DNA from: Gammaproteobacteria bacterium | GTDB taxonomy: Bacteria; Pseudomonadota; Gammaproteobacteria; Pseudomonadales; Azotimanducaceae | Direction of reading: 5' to 3' | DNA length: 64,000 nt | Assembly: GCA_002708765.1 (NCBI GenBank) | Contig: PAPD01000043.1 | Span: 1 to 64,000, forward strand | Notes under the pieces: generated by a model | Seen by the model: the letters and a program-made list of their open reading frames with translations, nothing else | What the model was told of the DNA's origin: nothing | Database searches by the model: none | Shown here: positions 47,743 to 57,414 of the stretch, piece after piece | Layout of the letters: every line of letters begins with the position of its first letter | Numbering within the stretch: the stretch's first letter is position 1 | Translations under genes and position numbers: made by a program

Positions 47743-48507
47743 ATGGAAAAAGATCTCAAATCAGAAAAGTTACAAAAGGTGCTTGCCAACAAAGGAGTTG
47801 GATCGCGAAGAGAAGTTGAGAGCTGGATCACGTTGAAACGGGTTCGGGTTAATGGCAAGATCGCAAAAATTGGAGATCGAGTGCTGCCGTCTGATAAAAT
47901 AAAAATAGATGGAAGGTCTCAAAACCAAAAATACAGGCAGCATCGACATCTTCTCTATAATAAGCCTATAGGAGAGATCTGCAGTCGAAAGGACAATCAA
48001 GGTCGTCCTAGTGTTTATGATGTTTTACCGAGGCTAACGGGGCAGAGATGGATTTCGGTAGGTCGACTCGACATAAATACTAGCGGTTTGTTGCTCTTCA
48101 CCACCGATGGAGAATTGGCTAATAGGCTCATGCACCCGTCATTCCAGATCGAGAGGGAATATGCAGTCCGCGTTCTGGGTAATGTAAAAAAGTCCTCATT
48201 GGAAAAAATGAAGGAGGGAGTTTATGTTGACGGGCATAGGCTCCGATTTTCCGACATTCAAAAAAGTTTGTCTTCTCCAGAGAAAGAGAAAGCAAATAGC
48301 TGGTATTATGTGGTATTGATGGAAGGAAAAAATAAGGAGGTTCGAAAAATCTGGGAGTCTCAGGGGTATACTGTTAGCCGTTTGAAGCGGGTCAGGTATG
48401 GAACATTTTTCGTGCCGTCATCGGTAAAGGTAGGTAGATATGTCGAATTTGATAAGAGTGAGGTGCGCTCTTTATATCGTCTAGCGGGACTAGACAAAAA
48501 AAGCTGA
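47743..48507 (+). CDS. rluB: 23S rRNA pseudouridine synthase RluB
   Basis: 254 residues from ATG 47743 (a TTG at 47710 would add 11). An S4 RNA-binding domain (LQKVLANKGVGSRREVESWI, residues ~7-60) and the RsuA-type synthase core (GRLDINTSGLLLFTTDGELANRLMHP, with the catalytic Asp of GRLD). RluB modifies U2605 of 23S rRNA (E. coli number). It lacks the long Arg/Lys-rich tail of E. coli RluB. It is downstream of scpB, its usual place. Confidence 0.93.
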   Translation: MEKDLKSEKLQKVLANKGVGSRREVESWITLKRVRVNGKIAKIGDRVLPSDKIKIDGRSQNQKYRQHRHLLYNKPIGEICSRKDNQGRPSVYDVLPRLTGQRWISVGRLDINTSGLLLFTTDGELANRLMHPSFQIEREYAVRVLGNVKKSSLEKMKEGVYVDGHRLRFSDIQKSLSSPEKEKANSWYYVVLMEGKNKEVRKIWESQGYTVSRLKRVRYGTFFVPSSVKVGRYVEFDKSEVRSLYRLAGLDKKS

Positions 48508-48528
48508 TGAAAAGGGAGATTTCCTGCG

Positions 48529-49287
48529 TTATTTAGAAAAATCGTCTTCGCTAGAAAAAAAACTATTATGTTCATTTCGACTATCCGGTCCCGCGAGATA
48601 AAGATAAAGTGGCATCAGATTCGTGGCTGGCTTGACGCTGTCAGGATTTTCACCTGGGTAAGCAGCGTTCCTCATTTTTGTCCTGGTCGCTCCTGGATTT
48701 ACACTTGTAACCACTACATTGGAGGTGTTCTCCAATTCATCAGCCACTAGCTTGGCTAACCCATTTAACGCATACTTTGATATTGAGTAGGCTCCCCAAT
48801 AGGCTCTCGGTTTTTGGCCAACACCTGAATTGGTGAAAATCAACCTTCCGTCATCAGATTTTTTCAGGAGAGCTAACAAAAATTTGGTAAGAAGGAAAAC
48901 GGAATTGATGTTGACCTGCATTACGGCTTCCCAGTCTTTATATGCATAATTTTCTATAGGTACTCTTGGACCTAATATCGCTGCATTGTGGAGTAAACCG
49001 TCTAGTCTGCCATAATCTTCTTGGATCTTGGTTGCGAGTCTGCTGTACGCTATTTCCTCACATAATTCTAGGTCAAAGGGAACTATGCAGGGTTTGGGAG
49101 TATCCATTTTAGAAATCATGTCGTAGACTGATTCAAGCTTTTCTTGTTTGCGCCCTAGTAAAATAAGCTCTGCGCCAAATTCTGCGAATGTTATGGCTGC
49201 TTGTTTTCCAATTCCATCGCCTGCGCCAGTGACAAGAATCACTCTATTTTCCAGAAGGTTTTTCCCTGGGTTATACATTTTTTTCAC
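48529..49287 (-). CDS. yciK: SDR family oxidoreductase YciK
   Basis: 252 residues. Start GTG 49287 overlaps the ubiG stop; an ATG three codons on (49278) is equally likely and better matches E. coli YciK. Seen: VTGAGDGIGKQA (TGxxxGIG), LHNAAILGP, TNSGVGQKP and the catalytic YSISK pair with upstream Ser. Specific substrate unknown. yciK beside ubiG is a Pseudomonas-type order, but the MupP phosphatase gene often between them is not here. Confidence 0.9.
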   Translation of the reverse strand: MKKMYNPGKNLLENRVILVTGAGDGIGKQAAITFAEFGAELILLGRKQEKLESVYDMISKMDTPKPCIVPFDLELCEEIAYSRLATKIQEDYGRLDGLLHNAAILGPRVPIENYAYKDWEAVMQVNINSVFLLTKFLLALLKKSDDGRLIFTNSGVGQKPRAYWGAYSISKYALNGLAKLVADELENTSNVVVTSVNPGATRTKMRNAAYPGENPDSVKPATNLMPLYLYLAGPDSRNEHNSFFSSEDDFSK

Positions 49288-49985
49288 GAGATTCTGGCGT
49301 GGGCAAGATAATTGACGCTCACATCGCTGCTTAATTTGTAGCTATCAAAAAAAGGATTAAACACCATTCCTGTAAAATCTTTTACCGAAAACCCGTATTT
49401 CCTGCACCAGGACGCTAACTCACTGGGTTTGATAAGCTTTGAATATTGATGGGTTCCTTTTGGTAAAAGTTTAAGTACATGTTCAGCTCCTATAATCGCA
49501 AAGAGATAGGACTTCGGATTTCTATTTATCGTGGAAAAGAAAATATGTCCATCCGGTTTCAATAGTTTGTAGCAGCTGGAGATCACTGATTCAGGACTTG
49601 GGACATGTTCTAGCATTTCGAGGCAAGTAATCACATCAAATAGCTCCGTATTTTTGTTGACGAGTTCTTCGATCGTAGAGATTCTATATTCAGGAAAAAC
49701 CTGTGACTCGTGGGTATGAAGTTCTGCTACACCTATAGGCCCGGGTGCGGCATCGATTCCAAGTACGGTCGCGCCCACTGAGACCATTGATTCTGAGAGT
49801 ATTCCTCCACCGCAACCAACGTCTAGCACTCTCTTGCCTCGTAAATCAACTCTGTCGCATATGTATGACAGTCTAATCGGGTTTATATCGTGTAAAGGTT
49901 TGAACTCACCCTTGGGGTCCCACCACTTTCGAGCAATGGCTTCAAACTTTTCTACTTCTTTTTCATCAACATTTTTTTCTTTCAC
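49284..49985 (-). CDS. ubiG: Ubiquinone 3-O-methyltransferase UbiG
   Basis: 233 residues. Two O-methylations in ubiquinone synthesis. Seen: EKFEAIARKWWDPKGEFKPLHDINPIRL (typical N-terminus), the SAM loop VLDVGCGGGILSE, EMLEHVPSPESVI, and FFSTINRNPKSYLFAIIGAEHVLKLLPKGTHQYSKLIKPSEL. Its ATG overlaps the upstream amidohydrolase stop by four bases and its stop overlaps yciK by four, so three genes form one unit. Confidence 0.97.
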   Translation of the reverse strand: MKEKNVDEKEVEKFEAIARKWWDPKGEFKPLHDINPIRLSYICDRVDLRGKRVLDVGCGGGILSESMVSVGATVLGIDAAPGPIGVAELHTHESQVFPEYRISTIEELVNKNTELFDVITCLEMLEHVPSPESVISSCYKLLKPDGHIFFSTINRNPKSYLFAIIGAEHVLKLLPKGTHQYSKLIKPSELASWCRKYGFSVKDFTGMVFNPFFDSYKLSSDVSVNYLAHARIS

Positions 49986-51316
49986 GGCATATCTTCTATA
50001 ATGTTTAGTATTCTTGTTTTCCAGTTCTCTACATTCTTGTCGAGATCCCCAGCTTCAAACAAACATAGTTGTCTGTTCTTCAGTAATTGTTTTCCCTTAA
50101 TCCAAACATTTGTTATATCGTTGGCAGTGCAATTGTATATGAGTTGCGATACCGGATTATATATAGGCTGATGAATAATGCTTGATAGATCTATGGCGGT
50201 TAAGTCGGCTTCTTTTCCTTTTTCTATGCTGCCTATATTCTGTTCCAACCCCAAGAAACGGGCGCCATTTAAAGTAATCATTTCTAGGCAGTCAAAGGCA
50301 GAAGGTGTGGTAGCATCATTTGTAACTGCTTTTGAGAGAAAGCTTGCTGTTCTAACTTCTTGCAGCATATCAAGATCATTGTTGCTTGCGGCCCCATCAG
50401 TTCCTATTGCCACATTGATCCCGGCAGCTCTCAATTTTGCTAGTGGGCATATACCCGAACCAAGTTTCATGTTTGATTCAGGACAATGGCTTACTTGAAT
50501 TCCACGAACAGCTAACAAATCGATTTCACTTTGTGTTAATTGGGTCAGATGAACTGCCTGAAGGCGTTCGTTTAGAAAACCTAATTTCTCTAGTCGGGCT
50601 ATTGGCCGTGTCCCCCATTCAAGCTCGGAATCAGAAATTTCTTGATTAGTTTCATGTAGGTGAAGCTGAACTCGAAGATCATGTTTTTCTGAGATTTGAA
50701 GCATAGATTTAAACCCCTCATCGCTAACGCTGTAGGGAGCATGCGGTGCCAGTGCGACTTTCTTAAGACCATCATTTCTCAATTGAAAATGAAGTTCTAG
50801 TCCACGTGAAATATGTTCTTTTTCGCCTCTCGCCCAAGAATTGTCGAATTTCAAGACAGGAATACCGATCTGAGCCCTCAATGAAAGAGCTTCATAGGCT
50901 TTAGCTGAGGCATCGGGGTAAAAATAACTATCTGCGACGGTGGTTGTTCCTCCTTTTATCATTTCGATTCCAGCAAGGAGAGTGCCGTCGTAGACAAAAT
51001 CTTTGTCGACAAGTTTTGATTCTATCGGCCAGATCCAATTGCTAAGCCAATCCATCATATTGCGATCATCTGCAATTCCTCGAAGTAAAGTCATTGCTGC
51101 ATGGGAGTGAGTATTAATGAATCCTGGAGTGAGTAGGTGGTTCGGAAGCGAAACATTTCGAGTTGTCGGATAGTTTCTTAATATATCCTTTGTTTTCTGT
51201 ATTTCTATTATTCGGCCACCTAGTATTGCGACGGAATGGTTTTCAAGCACGCATGACTTTGGCATTACGGGAGCTATCCATTTCGGTGAGATTAAGTGAT
51301 CAGCTATTTTTGTCAT
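49982..51316 (-). CDS. mtaD: TRZ/ATZ-type amidohydrolase (5'-methylthioadenosine/S-adenosylhomocysteine deaminase-like)
   Basis: 444 residues of the amidohydrolase superfamily. Metal ligands: NTHSHAAMT (HxH, residues ~66-74), HLHET, and IGTDGAASNNDLDM with the Asp. The family, including MtaD, deaminates adenosine-like compounds such as methylthioadenosine. Position directly upstream of ubiG and divergent from gyrA is the same as PA3170 in Pseudomonas. The exact substrate is not provable by sequence. Confidence 0.88.
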   Translation of the reverse strand: MTKIADHLISPKWIAPVMPKSCVLENHSVAILGGRIIEIQKTKDILRNYPTTRNVSLPNHLLTPGFINTHSHAAMTLLRGIADDRNMMDWLSNWIWPIESKLVDKDFVYDGTLLAGIEMIKGGTTTVADSYFYPDASAKAYEALSLRAQIGIPVLKFDNSWARGEKEHISRGLELHFQLRNDGLKKVALAPHAPYSVSDEGFKSMLQISEKHDLRVQLHLHETNQEISDSELEWGTRPIARLEKLGFLNERLQAVHLTQLTQSEIDLLAVRGIQVSHCPESNMKLGSGICPLAKLRAAGINVAIGTDGAASNNDLDMLQEVRTASFLSKAVTNDATTPSAFDCLEMITLNGARFLGLEQNIGSIEKGKEADLTAIDLSSIIHQPIYNPVSQLIYNCTANDITNVWIKGKQLLKNRQLCLFEAGDLDKNVENWKTRILNIIEDMP

Positions 51317-51696
51317 AAAGGTTACTTGGTTTCATCCCGCATAATTGGAGGCAAATTTTTATCCTGATAAGCTTTAGTATAACCTGTTTTTTTTGGATTT
51401 TAGCTTCCCAATAAAGCCTCAAGATTAAGCGTTAGAATAGAAAAAAACGTTAAAAAACATGATGTTGAAATATCTCCTGTAGGCGAAAACAATTGAGGTA
51501 ATGTCTCGGAATGTGCTAAAATTAAATTATGAAAACGGGCGAATTGAATGTCCTTTTTTTATTATAGTGTGTCAGCTCACTTTAGTACTTTATCAGGCTC
51601 GTCTTAAAAGGAATTGCGCTCTTTGGCGCTGGGTTTTGACGTAATAAAAAATGAAAAGAGAGACAGCATTTTTGTTGTTGGTGGTAATTGGTGGTT
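51317..51696. other. Intergenic region between the divergent mtaD-like gene and gyrA
   Basis: About 370 bases with no gene I can support. It holds a candidate gyrA promoter (51493-51522) and AT-rich stretches (several A and T runs). On the minus strand it must also hold the promoter for the mtaD-like/ubiG/yciK unit, which I could not place. The long leader of gyrA (~165 bases) shows no structure I can name. Confidence 0.6.
51493..51522 (+). promoter_or_regulatory. Candidate promoter for gyrA
   Basis: TTGAGG (51493-51498), an 18-base spacer and TAAAAT (51517-51522) preceded by TGC, an extended -10. It would give a leader of about 165 bases. Weak support; it is the best match in the 370-base gap. 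Confidence 0.4.
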
Positions 51697-54234
51697 ATGT
51701 CAGATCAGGATAATGGAGATATAAGAACAATCAGTATCGAAGATGAATTAAAACAGTCTTATCTCGATTATGCGATGAGTGTCATTGTTGGTAGAGCTCT
51801 TCCAGATGTAAGAGATGGGTTAAAGCCGGTGCATCGGCGTGTTCTGTTCGCGATGAATGAACTAAATAATTTCTACAATAGGCCTCATGTTAAGTCAGCC
51901 AGAGTCGTGGGTGAAGTGATCGGGAAATATCATCCTCATGGAGATGGGGCGGCCTATGAGACCATGGTGAGGATGGCTCAAGACTTTTCCATGCGCTATC
52001 CGTTAATAGATGGACAAGGGAACTTCGGATCGTTGGATGGTGATGGCGCGGCAGCCCAACGTTACACTGAAGTGCGAATGCAAAAAATCTCCCAGGAATT
52101 ATTGGCTGACTTGGAAAAAGATACAGTGGAGTTCGTTGAAAATTATGACGGCACGTTAAAAATGCCCGAAGTTTTACCGTCAAAAATTCCTAACCTTCTA
52201 GTGAATGGATCTAGTGGTATAGCCGTAGGGATGGCGACCAATATTCCGCCTCATAATATCCAGGAGATTATTGAGGGATGTCTAGAGTTGATATCTAACC
52301 CTGAAATTAGTGTTGATGAATTGATGCAGTATATCCCAGGCCCTGATTTCCCAACTTCAGCTATTATCAATGGGCGTGCTGGAATAGTCCAAGCCTATCG
52401 AACTGGCAGAGGCAGGATTCGATTGAGGGCTAGGTGTGAAATAGAGTCAGACGAAAAAACTGGCAAAGATATAATATTAGTCAAGGAGATACCATTTCAG
52501 GTTAATAGAGCTAGGCTTATAGAAAAGATCGCGGAGCTGGTTAAAGAAAAAAAAATCGAAGGTATCGTAGAGCTTAGAGATGAGTCATCGTCTGAGACTA
52601 GAATAGTCATGGAGTTGCGGCGTGGAGAGGTAGGTGAGGTCGTTTTAAACAATTTGTATGCTCAAACTCAATTACAAAGTGTATTTGGCATAAATATGGT
52701 TGCCTTGGTAGAAGGCGAGCCAAAGGTTCTTAATTTAAAAGAGGTGCTCGAGCAGTTTGTTGTTCATCGTAGAGAGGTAGTGACTCGACGAACCTCCTTT
52801 CTTTTAATGCGAGCTAAATCGCGGGGGCATATATTAGAGGGCCTTGCGGTAGCTCTCTCAAATATAGATAGGGTCATAGATCTCATAAAAAGCTCAGCAA
52901 ATGCTCAAGAAGCAAAAGAGAAACTTCTTGGCCAGATTTGGGTTTCCGAAACTGTGCTGAAGATGCTGGAAAAGGCTGGACCCGAGGCTACAAAACCGGA
53001 AGAAATTGGAGCTGATAGAGGATTGCAAGAAGATAGTGGTTATTTTTTATCCGAGATTCAGGCTCAAGCTATTTTGGATATGAGACTGAATCGCTTGACT
53101 GGTATGGAGCAAGAAAAGTTGCTTCAGGAATATAGGGAACTAATAGTTGATATCTCTGAAATGATTGAAATATTAAGTAGTTCCGAGAGGTTGCTAGAAA
53201 TAATTCGGGAGGAATTAATTCTTATCAAGAAGGAATACGGAGATCATCGAAAGACGGAGATTATTGACGCCCAGGAGGATTTGACGGCTGAGGACTTGAT
53301 CCCTGAACAAGAGGTAGTGGTGACGCTCTCCCACGGAGGTTATGCGAAAACTCAGCCAGTTGATTCTTACAGGGCTCAAAAAAGAGGTGGTAAAGGAAAA
53401 AGTGCCAGCTCTGTTAAAGACGAAGATTATATTGATCATCTGCTGGTTGCTAGTACGCATGACACCATACTCTGTTTTTCGAATAGAGGAAAAGTCTATT
53501 GGCTCAAGGCGTTTCAGATACCTACCTCGGGGCGCGCTGCCAGAGGTAGGCCCATCATAAATATCCTTCCCTTGGAAGAAGAAGAGAGAATCACGGCAAT
53601 GCTCCCGGTAAATATTTATGGAGAAAATGAATTTATTTTTATGGCGACGCTTAACGGAACAGTGAAGAAAACCCCTCTCAAAGATTTTTCTCGGCAGAGA
53701 ACGACGGGCTTGATTGCGATCGAGTTAGATGAAGGAAACACCTTAGTTGATGCGTCGGTTACTGATGGAACAAAAGATGTGATGCTCGTTAGTTCGGGGG
53801 GTAAGGTAATAAGAATGAAAGAGTCAGATGTTAGAGCTATGGGGAGAACGGCTCGCGGTGTCCGTGGAATTAAGCTTAAGCAGAAAGAACGAGTTATATC
53901 GTTAATTATCCCTGGTCAGGGCGGTCAGATTTTGATTTCTAGTGAGAATGGCTATGGAAAGCGAAGTCAAGTAGATGATTATTCGGTTATTGGTCGAGGA
54001 GGCCAAGGTGTGATTGGAATGAAGTCTTCTGACAGAAACGGAAAAGTAGTTGGGGCGATCGAAGTAGAAAAAGGGGACGAAGTGATTCTTATAAGTGATC
54101 GAGGTACGTTGGTAAGGATTTCGAGTGACGAGGTTTCCTCTCAAGGAAGGAATACTCAAGGTGTAAGGTTAATTAATCTGGCAGATCGAGAGAAATTAGT
54201 TGGTTTGGCAGCGGTCAATGAGTTAGAAGATTAA
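51697..54234 (+). CDS. gyrA: DNA gyrase subunit A
   Basis: 845 residues from ATG 51697; in-frame TTG 51688 and GTG 51691 are alternatives. Catalytic subunit that cuts and rejoins DNA in negative supercoiling. Seen: [33 protein letters not shown] with the catalytic Tyr (residue 123), and the GyrA-box region [10 protein letters not shown] in the C-terminal DNA-wrapping domain. In the quinolone-determining region it reads [12 protein letters not shown], so Gly and Glu occupy the E. coli Ser83 and Asp87 positions. It begins the gyrA-to-lapA run. Confidence 0.97.
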   Translation: MSDQDNGDIRTISIEDELKQSYLDYAMSVIVGRALPDVRDGLKPVHRRVLFAMNELNNFYNRPHVKSARVVGEVIGKYHPHGDGAAYETMVRMAQDFSMRYPLIDGQGNFGSLDGDGAAAQRYTEVRMQKISQELLADLEKDTVEFVENYDGTLKMPEVLPSKIPNLLVNGSSGIAVGMATNIPPHNIQEIIEGCLELISNPEISVDELMQYIPGPDFPTSAIINGRAGIVQAYRTGRGRIRLRARCEIESDEKTGKDIILVKEIPFQVNRARLIEKIAELVKEKKIEGIVELRDESSSETRIVMELRRGEVGEVVLNNLYAQTQLQSVFGINMVALVEGEPKVLNLKEVLEQFVVHRREVVTRRTSFLLMRAKSRGHILEGLAVALSNIDRVIDLIKSSANAQEAKEKLLGQIWVSETVLKMLEKAGPEATKPEEIGADRGLQEDSGYFLSEIQAQAILDMRLNRLTGMEQEKLLQEYRELIVDISEMIEILSSSERLLEIIREELILIKKEYGDHRKTEIIDAQEDLTAEDLIPEQEVVVTLSHGGYAKTQPVDSYRAQKRGGKGKSASSVKDEDYIDHLLVASTHDTILCFSNRGKVYWLKAFQIPTSGRAARGRPIINILPLEEEERITAMLPVNIYGENEFIFMATLNGTVKKTPLKDFSRQRTTGLIAIELDEGNTLVDASVTDGTKDVMLVSSGGKVIRMKESDVRAMGRTARGVRGIKLKQKERVISLIIPGQGGQILISSENGYGKRSQVDDYSVIGRGGQGVIGMKSSDRNGKVVGAIEVEKGDEVILISDRGTLVRISSDEVSSQGRNTQGVRLINLADREKLVGLAAVNELED

Positions 54235-54315
54235 TGATAGACGCGAACAGATTGGTTGAAATTTTAGGACGGTGAAATTGGTTTTGAGAGTTTTTAAAAA
54301 ATTGCGTGGTGTGAG

Positions 54316-55425
54316 ATGAAAGATGCTGGTGGAAAAGATGACCGGTTGGAAAAGTATCGTAGGGCCATCGACCAGCTAGATGATGAGATCCTAAGGAAAA
54401 TAAGCGAGCGGGCATCATTCGCTAAAGAAGTAGGGAAGATAAAAGAAGAAGAGGCCGGTGCAGAGCCATTAAATTTCTATCGTCCGGAAAGAGAAGCTCA
54501 GATATTGAGAAGGCTTATTCAGCAGAACGGCGGCCCTCTAACTAATCAGGCAGTTTCTGAAATTTTCCGAGAGATAATTTCTGCTTGTTTGGCTCATGAG
54601 TCACCGATGCAGATAGCTTTTTTGGGTCCTGAAGGCACCTTCACCCAAGAAGCGACGTTAAAGCATTTTGGTCATTCGGTGGCTCCAGTCTCGAAGGAAA
54701 CTATAGAGGATGTTTTTAAGGCAGTCGCCTCAGGAAACTCTGATTACGGAGTCGTGCCGCTTGAAAACTCTACTGAAGGAGCGGTGAATAATACACTCGA
54801 CAATTTTTTGACTACAAAACTAAAAATCTGTGGGGAGATTAAAATCAAGATTTCCCATTGCTTTTTGACTTCTTACGAATTGGAAGGAAATGTTAGAGAG
54901 ATATATGCTCATCAGCAGACATTAGCTCAATGCCGAAACTGGTTGAATTCAAACTACCCTGGCATTCCTAGAATTCCTGCAACGAGTAACGCAGAGGCTG
55001 CTAGATTCGCGTCCGAGTCAAAGGACGTTGGTGCAGTGGCCAGCAGAATTGCGGGAGAGATATATGGCTTAAGAAATGCTGTGGAAGGAATAGAAGACCA
55101 AGTCGATAACACTACGAGATTCGTTGTGCTTGGACGAGAATCTGTGCCGCCCAGTGGATCTGACAAAACCACTATTCTGGTTTCTACTCGAAATGAACCG
55201 GGAGCTTTATTTGGGATACTTGAACCCTTTCAGTTGCATGGCATCTCTTTGACTTCGGTAGAAACTAGGCCTTCGAGAGATGGCATATGGTCTTACGTTT
55301 TTTTTATTGACTTCGAAGGACATGTAAATGACTCTCTCGTAGAAAAAGTTTTAGACGAAGTTAAAGTTCGTTCTTTGAATATCAGGTTATTGGGTAGTTA
55401 TCCTAAAGCGGTTATCTATGAATAG
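54316..55425 (+). CDS. pheA: Bifunctional chorismate mutase/prephenate dehydratase
   Basis: 369 residues. Makes phenylpyruvate from chorismate. N-terminal AroQ mutase (residues ~10-95, AIDQLDDEILRKISERASFA, YRPEREAQIL), then the dehydratase domain (IAFLGPEGTFTQEATL, VVPLENSTEGAVNNTLD, DNTTRFVVLG with the conserved TTRF), then an ACT domain (~280-365, PGALFGILEPFQLHGISLTSVETRPS, ESRP-type effector site). It overlaps hisC by 8 bases. Confidence 0.97.
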   Translation: MKDAGGKDDRLEKYRRAIDQLDDEILRKISERASFAKEVGKIKEEEAGAEPLNFYRPEREAQILRRLIQQNGGPLTNQAVSEIFREIISACLAHESPMQIAFLGPEGTFTQEATLKHFGHSVAPVSKETIEDVFKAVASGNSDYGVVPLENSTEGAVNNTLDNFLTTKLKICGEIKIKISHCFLTSYELEGNVREIYAHQQTLAQCRNWLNSNYPGIPRIPATSNAEAARFASESKDVGAVASRIAGEIYGLRNAVEGIEDQVDNTTRFVVLGRESVPPSGSDKTTILVSTRNEPGALFGILEPFQLHGISLTSVETRPSRDGIWSYVFFIDFEGHVNDSLVEKVLDEVKVRSLNIRLLGSYPKAVIYE

Positions 55426-56545
55426 TGACCTGTCCTTTTATCTCGAAATGGCGCAGCCAGGTCTAAAAGTAGTAGCTCCGTATAAACCCGGAAAGCCGAT
55501 GGAAGAATTGGAGCGAGAACTTGGAATAGGAAATCTAATTAAACTGGCTTCTAATGAAAATCCATTAGGTCCTCCCGAGAAAAGTTTGTTAGTTGTTTCG
55601 GAACGCCTGCACGAGCTTTCTCGTTATCCAGATGGAAGTGCCTTTCTATTGAAGAATAAGCTTGCAGAAAAGTTAGGAGTTTCGTCTGATATGATTACTG
55701 TTGGGAATGGGTCCAACGATGTTTTGGAGATGTTGGCAAGGGTTTTTCTTGGACCACAAGTCGAGGCCATAGTTTCAGAACACTGCTTTATCGTTTATCC
55801 GCTCTTAGCAAGAGCTTTGGGTTCCGGTCTCACAGAAATTCCTTCGATAAAATTTCGGCATGATCTTGAAAAGACTTTAAACGCGGTTTCGAAGAAAACT
55901 CGTGTGGTTTTCATTGCTAATCCCAATAACCCGACAGGAACTTATGTCTCCAGGGAAGAATTGATATGGTTTTTAGATCATTTGTCTCGATCTGTTGTTG
56001 TTGTTCTTGATGAAGCTTATTTCGAATATGTGACTTCCTTTGATTATCCAAACGGATTGGACTTGGTTAGCACTTACGAAAATCTCGTGGTAACTAGAAC
56101 TTTTTCAAAAGCTTATGGGATGGCTGGTTTGCGTGTGGGTTATGCTGTAAGCAATCCGGAAATTGCTGATTTAATGAATCGAATAAGACAGCCGTTTAAT
56201 GTTAATTCATTATCACTGATTGGAGCAGAATTGGCTCTCGACGAGCAGGATTATATAGAACGATCCGTTGCACTTAATAAAGAAGGGATGCAATTTCTTG
56301 AGGAGTTCTGCGAATCTGTAGGATTGGAATATATCTGTTCTTCAGGAAACTTTTTGTCAATAAATATGGGACAAGATGCTGGACCTGTTTATGAGGCCTT
56401 GCTGAAAAGCGGGATTATTGTAAGACCTATAGATGTTTATGGCTTGCCTAATCATCTTAGGGTTTCAATTGGTTTGCCTGAGGAAAACCAACGTTTTGCT
56501 GAGTCGTTAGAAAGAATACTGGCGGGAGCTACGCGTTATGAATAA
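55418..56545 (+). CDS. hisC: Histidinol-phosphate aminotransferase
   Basis: 375 residues, PLP-dependent class II aminotransferase. Seen: LASNENPLGPPEKS, YPDGSAFLLKNKLAE, VGNGSNDVLEML, FIANPNNPTGTY, VVLDEAYFEY and the PLP lysine in RTFSKAYGMAGLRVGY. In this operon the enzyme also serves phenylalanine and tyrosine transamination in other gammaproteobacteria (HisC2 of Pseudomonas). Overlaps pheA and tyrA by 8 bases each, tight coupling. Confidence 0.93.
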   Translation: MNSDLSFYLEMAQPGLKVVAPYKPGKPMEELERELGIGNLIKLASNENPLGPPEKSLLVVSERLHELSRYPDGSAFLLKNKLAEKLGVSSDMITVGNGSNDVLEMLARVFLGPQVEAIVSEHCFIVYPLLARALGSGLTEIPSIKFRHDLEKTLNAVSKKTRVVFIANPNNPTGTYVSREELIWFLDHLSRSVVVVLDEAYFEYVTSFDYPNGLDLVSTYENLVVTRTFSKAYGMAGLRVGYAVSNPEIADLMNRIRQPFNVNSLSLIGAELALDEQDYIERSVALNKEGMQFLEEFCESVGLEYICSSGNFLSINMGQDAGPVYEALLKSGIIVRPIDVYGLPNHLRVSIGLPEENQRFAESLERILAGATRYE

Positions 56546-57413
56546 TTATATGTTTGAAAAGGTGGCAATCCTAGGGCTTGGTTTAATGGGAAGTTCGATT
56601 GCGCGAGCTTTGAAAGAATATGATATATCAAAAAAGATAGTTGGCTGGGATAGAGATGGAGATTGTGTTAAGCGTGGCTTAAAAATTGGATTTGTTGATA
56701 TAAAAGCTGATGATATTCAGGCGGCGGTCAGAGAATGTGAGCTTGTTATATTGTCTGTGCCTGTCGGATCCATGCTAGAAGTGCTGAGAAAAATTGATTT
56801 GAAGCAACAGATTATTACTGATGTTGGCAGTGTGAAGAGATCTTTCGTGGATGATGTGAAGGTCACCTATGGAAAAGTGCCTCCTCGAGCGGTGCCTGGT
56901 CACCCTGTGGCCGGATCAGAAAAAAAGGGCATCGATTTTGGGAGGTCCGATTTATTTTTTGATAACCCAGTGATTCTTACTCCGCAAGCTAATTGCGATC
57001 AGTTCGCACTAAAAACGGTTAAAGAAATGTGGGTTCGTATGGGAAGCAGAGTCTCTGTGATGTCAGTAGAGGAGCATGATTCCATTTTGGCCTATACGAG
57101 TCATTTGCCTCATCTTTTAGCAAGCGTTTTAAGTGAAGGCTTTTATGAAGAAGAAAATCGAGATGTATTGCTGAATCATGCGGGCGGAGGTTTTCGTGAT
57201 GTGTCTAGAATTGCGGCGTCGGATCCGGATATATGGGCAGATATTTTTGTGGCCAACCGAGACATGATATTTGAATCTCTAGATAAATTCTTATCAGGAA
57301 TTGAAAAAATGAAAGGTATTATGGCTGCTGAGCGTCATGGTGAGTTAAAAGCCTTCCTTGGGCGCGCAAAGCTTCTAAGAGAGCAGTTTTCAGCTAGAGA
57401 TCAAGAGTCTTGA
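56538..57413 (+). CDS. tyrA: Prephenate dehydrogenase
   Basis: 291 residues. Oxidises prephenate to 4-hydroxyphenylpyruvate with NAD+. Seen: the Rossmann start ILGLGLMGSSIARAL (residues ~8-22), ELVILSVPVGSM, ITDVGSVKRSF, GHPVAGSEKKGI with the catalytic His, and AYTSHLPHLLAS. In Pseudomonas this protein is fused or adjacent to AroA; here it is a single-domain TyrA followed directly by cmk. Confidence 0.95.
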   Translation: MNNYMFEKVAILGLGLMGSSIARALKEYDISKKIVGWDRDGDCVKRGLKIGFVDIKADDIQAAVRECELVILSVPVGSMLEVLRKIDLKQQIITDVGSVKRSFVDDVKVTYGKVPPRAVPGHPVAGSEKKGIDFGRSDLFFDNPVILTPQANCDQFALKTVKEMWVRMGSRVSVMSVEEHDSILAYTSHLPHLLASVLSEGFYEEENRDVLLNHAGGGFRDVSRIAASDPDIWADIFVANRDMIFESLDKFLSGIEKMKGIMAAERHGELKAFLGRAKLLREQFSARDQES

Positions 57414-57414
57414 T

